Source: Bacillota bacterium (GTDB lineage: Bacteria; Bacillota; Clostridia; Lachnospirales; Anaerotignaceae). From it: a DNA stretch of 9,117 bases. Under the pieces are notes generated by a model, which did not search any database, was not told the origin of the DNA, and worked only from the letters and a program-made list of their open reading frames with translations. Position 1 is the stretch's first letter. Each line of letters starts with the position of its first letter. The stretch is taken from assembly GCA_023413275.1 (NCBI GenBank), contig JAEZPX010000017.1, forward strand, positions 1-9,117, given 5' to 3'. Made by a program: the position numbers and the translations under genes. Shown piece by piece: positions 6,086 through 9,117 of the stretch.

Positions 6086-7186
6086 TTAATATTCATCAAT
6101 GATATAACATTTACATTTCGGTAAAACCTGTTTTATAGAATCATATCCATCCTGATTCAATATTGTGACAAACGGGCGAATCTCATCCAAAGATGCATAT
6201 CCCATTAAAACTCGTAAAAATTGCCCCGCCTCCACTTTTATTGCGGGATCAATATCTGTTCTTGTTCCTTCAAAAGTAAAAACTCCGTTGTTTTCAACAA
6301 TGATAGGATCAAAAATATCAACTGCAAAAGGACAGCTAATTTCTAATTTTTTTAGAATATCCCCGATATTGGAAACACCGGCTACGCCCTTTGGGCAGCT
6401 ATTTTTATCCCATTCAGAAGAAACATCCACGTCAGGGGGTAGTTTCACAGAAACCTGCCGACCCTTGGCAAAAGAAAAAATCTCTTGTAATAAAGCATGA
6501 TAGCATCCATCATTGGCTACAGCTTCAGGGCATACTACTTCGTTTTTCAAAGAATAAACAAAGGCATAGCCATCTATTTCTGCATTCCTTAAAACAATGC
6601 ATATTCCTCCATCCGAAGCATAGTCATTGCACTTGCGTAAAAAATCTTCCGCTGTGCGTTTCACCGCCCCACTGTAGCGCGTACCTATGTTATTTTCATA
6701 TAAAGGGTACAACTTCAGCCATTGTGTCTTCTCAAGGAAAGATATCTCTCCTTCCGCCTCAATAGGTTTATTGCCTTGAATATATACAGCATCCGCCACG
6801 GGATAATGTCCATATGCAAAATAACTCTCCAATGTGGCTGGGGTATGCACCACTAGGGATAATCCTTTTTGGTTTAATAAATTCATCTCATGGGTGAAAA
6901 TTTTATGCATGTAACCCTTTTTTCTATGGTCAGGGTGAGTGGACACACCGCATAGCATGGCTCCCGTTAAGTCCTTTCCACGGACACGAATGGTATAGGG
7001 CACAGCCTGCATGGCGCTTAATATTTCACCTTCTTTTTCCAGACAAACGGAATATTCAGGGTAAAACCTGTTATGGAAAAGCCAATCACAAAAAGCATCA
7101 GTATCTCCAAAACATAATTGCCAAAGACGATAAAAATCCTTTGCATCAGCTTTCGTAGCTACTCTTACAAATTCATTGTCTCCCAT
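6086..7186 (-). CDS. Eis-like GNAT N-acetyltransferase with C-terminal SCP2-like domain
   Basis: This predicted acetyl-CoA-dependent N-acetyltransferase has the layout of the Eis family, known for acetylating aminoglycosides and other amines in actinobacteria. In the 366-residue form the first GNAT domain carries CGVSTHPDHRKKGYM (79-93), whose R-K-K-G-Y-M matches the acetyl-CoA pyrophosphate loop. TLESYFAYGHYPVAD follows, where Tyr128 aligns by eye with the catalytic tyrosine of Eis. A second degenerate GNAT region follows (about 140-270). The sterol-carrier-like C-terminal domain spans about 285-339. The chain ends in DEY, and Eis enzymes use the C-terminal carboxylate in catalysis. The ATG at 7186 is preferred; an in-frame GTG at 7195 would add three residues, and neither has a strong ribosome binding site. 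The real substrate in this organism is unknown. Confidence 0.88.
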   Translation of the reverse strand: MGDNEFVRVATKADAKDFYRLWQLCFGDTDAFCDWLFHNRFYPEYSVCLEKEGEILSAMQAVPYTIRVRGKDLTGAMLCGVSTHPDHRKKGYMHKIFTHEMNLLNQKGLSLVVHTPATLESYFAYGHYPVADAVYIQGNKPIEAEGEISFLEKTQWLKLYPLYENNIGTRYSGAVKRTAEDFLRKCNDYASDGGICIVLRNAEIDGYAFVYSLKNEVVCPEAVANDGCYHALLQEIFSFAKGRQVSVKLPPDVDVSSEWDKNSCPKGVAGVSNIGDILKKLEISCPFAVDIFDPIIVENNGVFTFEGTRTDIDPAIKVEAGQFLRVLMGYASLDEIRPFVTILNQDGYDSIKQVLPKCKCYIIDEY

Positions 7187-7229
7187 CGTTTTCACTCAAT
7201 TCTTACTCAAAGTTTTTTATCAGAACCGC

Positions 7230-7251
7230 ATTCTAACCCAAAGGGCAGAAT
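7230..7251 (-). repeat. Stem-loop in the leader of the Eis-like gene
   Basis: ATTCT...CCC AAA GGG...AGAAT forms a short hairpin with a small internal irregularity, midway between promoter and start codon. No T-tract follows on either strand, so it is not an intrinsic terminator. A wider pairing of AACCAAT (7268-7274) with ATTGGTT (7319-7325) could also fold the leader. Function unknown. Confidence 0.35.
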
Positions 7252-7341
7252 AGACACTGTTTTATTTAACCAATGCTAATTTCCATAGAATAACTAAGAA
7301 AGTAATCCTATCATTCAGATTGGTTTTGTTCTTTCTATACT

Positions 7342-7370
7342 ATTTTACTAAAGATATTAGAAAAAATCAA
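7342..7370 (-). promoter_or_regulatory. Promoter of the Eis-like/DUF2156 operon
   Basis: On the minus strand a -35 box TTGATT (7365-7370) and a -10 box TAAAAT (7342-7347) are exactly 17 nt apart. Transcription would begin near 7335 and give a leader of about 150 nt. The upstream edge of the -35 box is one base from the palindrome at 7372-7386. Confidence 0.6.
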
Positions 7371-7371
7371 C

Positions 7372-7386
7372 TGATAATAATTATCA
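7372..7386. promoter_or_regulatory. Perfect 7-1-7 palindrome matching the Fur-box consensus
   Basis: TGATAATAATTATCA is a perfect 7-1-7 inverted repeat identical to the Bacillus-type Fur consensus TGATAATnATTATCA. It differs from the PerR (TTATAATnATTATAA) and Zur (TCGTAATnATTACGA) forms. It abuts the -35 box of the Eis-like operon, a position suited to repression. It also overlaps the stop codon of the NUDIX gene, and T6 lies 5 nt beyond on the minus strand, so a weak terminator role is the main alternative. Confidence 0.5.
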
Positions 7387-7941
7387 ATAAATAATTTTTT
7401 CGATGATTTTTTTGTACACCTTTACAAATTCCTTCTCTTTGCAATAACTTTCTATTTTCTTAATAGGTATCCATGCTACATCGGAATTTTCATCTTCTTT
7501 TATCCTCAGCCTAACCTTTTCATCTGCAATGAGGGCAAAAGTTGCATTAATATGCAAGTGATTCGGGACATATTCTCCCCTTTTATAATGCGCCATTACC
7601 GAAAGAATATCCAAGGAGAGAATATCCTGTGAATGAGGAGCATCGGCTATAGCACCTGTTTCTTCCTGCAATTCCTTTAATGCAACAGACAGTAAATTTC
7701 CTTCACCATCGGCATGCCCACCAACGCATGCCCATGTATCAAAAATATTATGTTTCACCATCAGCACTTTGTCCCTTTTTTCATTAAAAACCATGGCTGT
7801 TGCTGTTGCATGGGCAAAATGGGAAGTTCGAAAGAGAATTTGGTTACCGGTTTTTTCTATTAATTCCAATATCACCTGTTTTTCTTTTTCCTCTTCCATA
7901 GTATACGGCTGATAAGCACGAATTGATTGTAGTAGATTCAT
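7384..7941 (-). CDS. NUDIX hydrolase
   Basis: This 185-residue cytosolic enzyme hydrolyses a nucleoside diphosphate linked to another group. A helical N-terminal extension (about 1-35) precedes the NUDIX fold, which starts near SHFAHATATAMVFN (40-53). The NUDIX box spans GHADGEG...KELQEETG (75-96). The metal-binding KELQEE core is intact, with Lys in place of the usual Arg. The first box glutamate position is Gly81, with Glu80 beside it. The start at 7941 is chosen because GGAGG (7948-7952), inside the last codons of mutY, is 6 nt upstream; only one base separates the two genes, so translation is coupled. Context with mutY suggests a nucleotide-pool cleaning role, but the sequence is not an obvious MutT and the substrate is unknown. 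Confidence 0.9.
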   Translation of the reverse strand: MNLLQSIRAYQPYTMEEEKEKQVILELIEKTGNQILFRTSHFAHATATAMVFNEKRDKVLMVKHNIFDTWACVGGHADGEGNLLSVALKELQEETGAIADAPHSQDILSLDILSVMAHYKRGEYVPNHLHINATFALIADEKVRLRIKEDENSDVAWIPIKKIESYCKEKEFVKVYKKIIEKIIY

Positions 7942-7942
7942 A

Positions 7943-8989
7943 TTAATCCTCCATAAGACTGCAGCCCTCTTGCCAAATTTTTTTAAATGCCGAAGGCAAA
8001 GCATATTCATTTTCTGCTGTTTCTTTTGTTACCCACAGAAAATCTTTATTTTCGTTTACCTCCACCTCAACAAAATAACAGCTCATATGCCATTCGATAT
8101 GGGTAAAAATATGTTTTTGTGTCTTCATATCTTTTATATTGCCAGACAAAATGCCCCACTCACTTAATGCCACTGGCAAGGCTTTCTCTTGATTACAATT
8201 TGGTAACTGCCATAGCCCTGATAGGAGACCTTTGCCTTCTCTTTTTTGCAACGCTATTTTTTTATTATCCACCAAAAAAAATACCGATAAATGATCCTTA
8301 GTGCGCTCTTTTTTGGGACTTTTCACAGGAAATTGCAATACAGCATTTTTTCTATATGCCTGACAATATTTCCGCACAGGGCAAATATCGCATTTTGGAA
8401 GTCCATTAGGCAAGCAAACCGTTGCCCCAAGCTCCATTAAAGCCTGGGTAAAGTTACCTTCTTCCCCCTGGGGCATCATCAAGGATAGCTCTTCCTCCCA
8501 TGCCCCTTTGGTTGTTGATAAGGTAACATCTCTTTCATCCGCCGTTAAGCGTGACATCACCCTTAAAACATTGCCATCCACCGCGGCATAGGGCAATGAA
8601 AATGCAATGGAAGCAATGGCGCCGGCAGTATAGGGGCCAATCCCCTTTAGCTTTCGCAAGGCGTGATAGTCCCGTGGCAAATTGCCTCCAAACTCATCTA
8701 CCACCGTTTTCGCTGCTTTTTGCAGATTTCTTACCCTACTGTAATATCCCAACCCCTCCCATAATTTCAAAAGGGTATCCTCTTGGGTATTTGCCAAGGC
8801 CTCAATGGTAGGACATGTCTCCAAAAACCGCTGAAAGTAAGGCTTCACGGCCTCCACACGTGTTTGCTGTAACATAATTTCAGATAACCATATATGATAA
8901 GGATTCTTCGTTCTTCGCCATGGCAAATCTCTCGCATTCTCCTTATACCATTGTATTAATTCCTTTACAAAATCCCTAGAATCCTTCAT
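7943..8989 (-). CDS. mutY: A/G-specific adenine DNA glycosylase MutY
   Basis: MutY removes adenine mispaired with 8-oxoguanine and so prevents G-to-T mutations in base excision repair. Visible in order are WLSEIMLQQTRVE (34-46) with catalytic Glu37, the helix-hairpin-helix LKGIGPYTAGAI (114-125), and VDGNVLRV (137-144) with catalytic Asp138. The iron-sulfur cysteines are 192, 200, 203 and 209. A C-terminal NUDIX-like 8-oxoG recognition domain covers about 230-340 and includes FTHIEWH. The 348-residue length is normal. The first cysteine gap is seven residues rather than the six of E. coli MutY. The start at 8989 has AAGGAG (8996-9001) 6 nt upstream. It lies 37 nt after a membrane protein gene and one base before the NUDIX gene, so the three are probably cotranscribed. 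Confidence 0.95.
   Translation of the reverse strand: MKDSRDFVKELIQWYKENARDLPWRRTKNPYHIWLSEIMLQQTRVEAVKPYFQRFLETCPTIEALANTQEDTLLKLWEGLGYYSRVRNLQKAAKTVVDEFGGNLPRDYHALRKLKGIGPYTAGAIASIAFSLPYAAVDGNVLRVMSRLTADERDVTLSTTKGAWEEELSLMMPQGEEGNFTQALMELGATVCLPNGLPKCDICPVRKYCQAYRKNAVLQFPVKSPKKERTKDHLSVFFLVDNKKIALQKREGKGLLSGLWQLPNCNQEKALPVALSEWGILSGNIKDMKTQKHIFTHIEWHMSCYFVEVEVNENKDFLWVTKETAENEYALPSAFKKIWQEGCSLMED
7948..7952 (-). promoter_or_regulatory. Ribosome binding site of the NUDIX gene inside mutY
   Basis: Minus-strand GGAGG is formed by the Met-Glu-Asp codons at the end of mutY and lies 6 nt before the ATG at 7941. It fixes the NUDIX start and excludes a 208-residue form beginning at 8010 within mutY. 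Confidence 0.8.
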
Positions 8990-9026
8990 AAAAAACTCCT
9001 TACAAAGATAATTGTCTATATATTAT

Positions 9027-9117
9027 TTATCGGATACGAAACAGCTTCATATAAACAGGAAGGATTAGCCCCCCCACACTGTTTCCCAATGTCATAACTA
9101 GAATTGCTAAAAAACAA
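9027..9117 (-). CDS. C-terminus of an unidentified membrane protein (partial)
   Basis: A minus-strand frame enters from the right edge and ends with TAA at 9027-9029, leaving 29 residues. They form a hydrophobic helix, FLAILVMTLGNSVGGLILP, followed by a basic tail, MKLFRIR, as expected for the last membrane segment and cytoplasmic end of a transporter-like protein. The LGNSVGG pattern faintly recalls the final helix of formate/nitrite transporters, but this is too little to assign a family. The other two frames are polar or broken. It stops 37 nt before mutY with no terminator between, so readthrough is likely. Confidence 0.6.
   Translation of the reverse strand, partial: CFLAILVMTLGNSVGGLILPVYMKLFRIR

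Noticed and set aside
6165..6765. Plus-strand frames of 111 and 124 codons opposite the Eis-like gene
   Set aside because: The minus strand carries conserved GNAT and SCP2-like features; these frames are antisense by-products.
7372..7386. Palindrome as the main terminator of the NUDIX gene
   Set aside because: A 7-1-7 repeat can only form about five or six A/T-rich RNA pairs, and its T-run begins 5 nt later; a DNA operator fits better, though a weak terminator is not excluded.
7970..8811. Plus-strand frames opposite mutY (7970-8167, 8119-8301, 8551-8811)
   Set aside because: They lie antisense to mutY and show no ribosome binding sites or family resemblance.

Overview
The window looks like an ordinary chromosomal stretch from a low-GC Gram-positive anaerobe, most likely a clostridium of the Lachnospirales type. 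This is inferred from the AT-rich intergenic DNA, the strong GGAGG-type ribosome binding sites, consensus sigma-A promoters, the oligo-U hairpin terminators, and families typical of Clostridia (MltG, FolC, an Eis-like GNAT paired with a DUF2156 protein, DedA). No phage, transposon, CRISPR, tRNA or rRNA signal was seen. I found no clear candidate for an undescribed multi-gene system.

Left end (1-1170): an endolytic transglycosylase gene, mltG, runs leftwards off the window edge. It is divergent from folC across a 366-base intergenic region that holds a promoter for each direction and inverted repeats in the folC leader.

Rightward operon (1174-4064): folC, then an easily overlooked 50-codon gene, then a 469-residue membrane-anchored protein with a zinc ribbon and TPRs. 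The three are tightly packed, and a strong two-way hairpin terminator at 4120-4162 ends the operon. That terminator also serves the convergent dedA gene.

Leftward block (4198-9117): first a DedA/VTT membrane protein (4198-4800). Next an Eis-like GNAT acetyltransferase (6086-7186) followed by a DUF2156 protein of GNAT fold (5047-6069), transcribed as a pair and closed by a terminator at 4949-4979. The pair has a good promoter whose -35 box is abutted by a perfect 7-1-7 palindrome matching the Bacillus Fur-box consensus. This is the most interesting regulatory signal in the window. Furthest upstream is a repair and housekeeping set: the tail of a membrane protein (9027-9117), mutY (7943-8989), and a NUDIX hydrolase (7384-7941) whose ribosome binding site lies inside the end of mutY.

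Functional themes are peptidoglycan synthesis control (MltG), folate polyglutamylation (FolC), envelope or lipid housekeeping (DedA, TPR protein), oxidative DNA damage repair (MutY, perhaps the NUDIX enzyme) and acyl transfer (GNAT pair).
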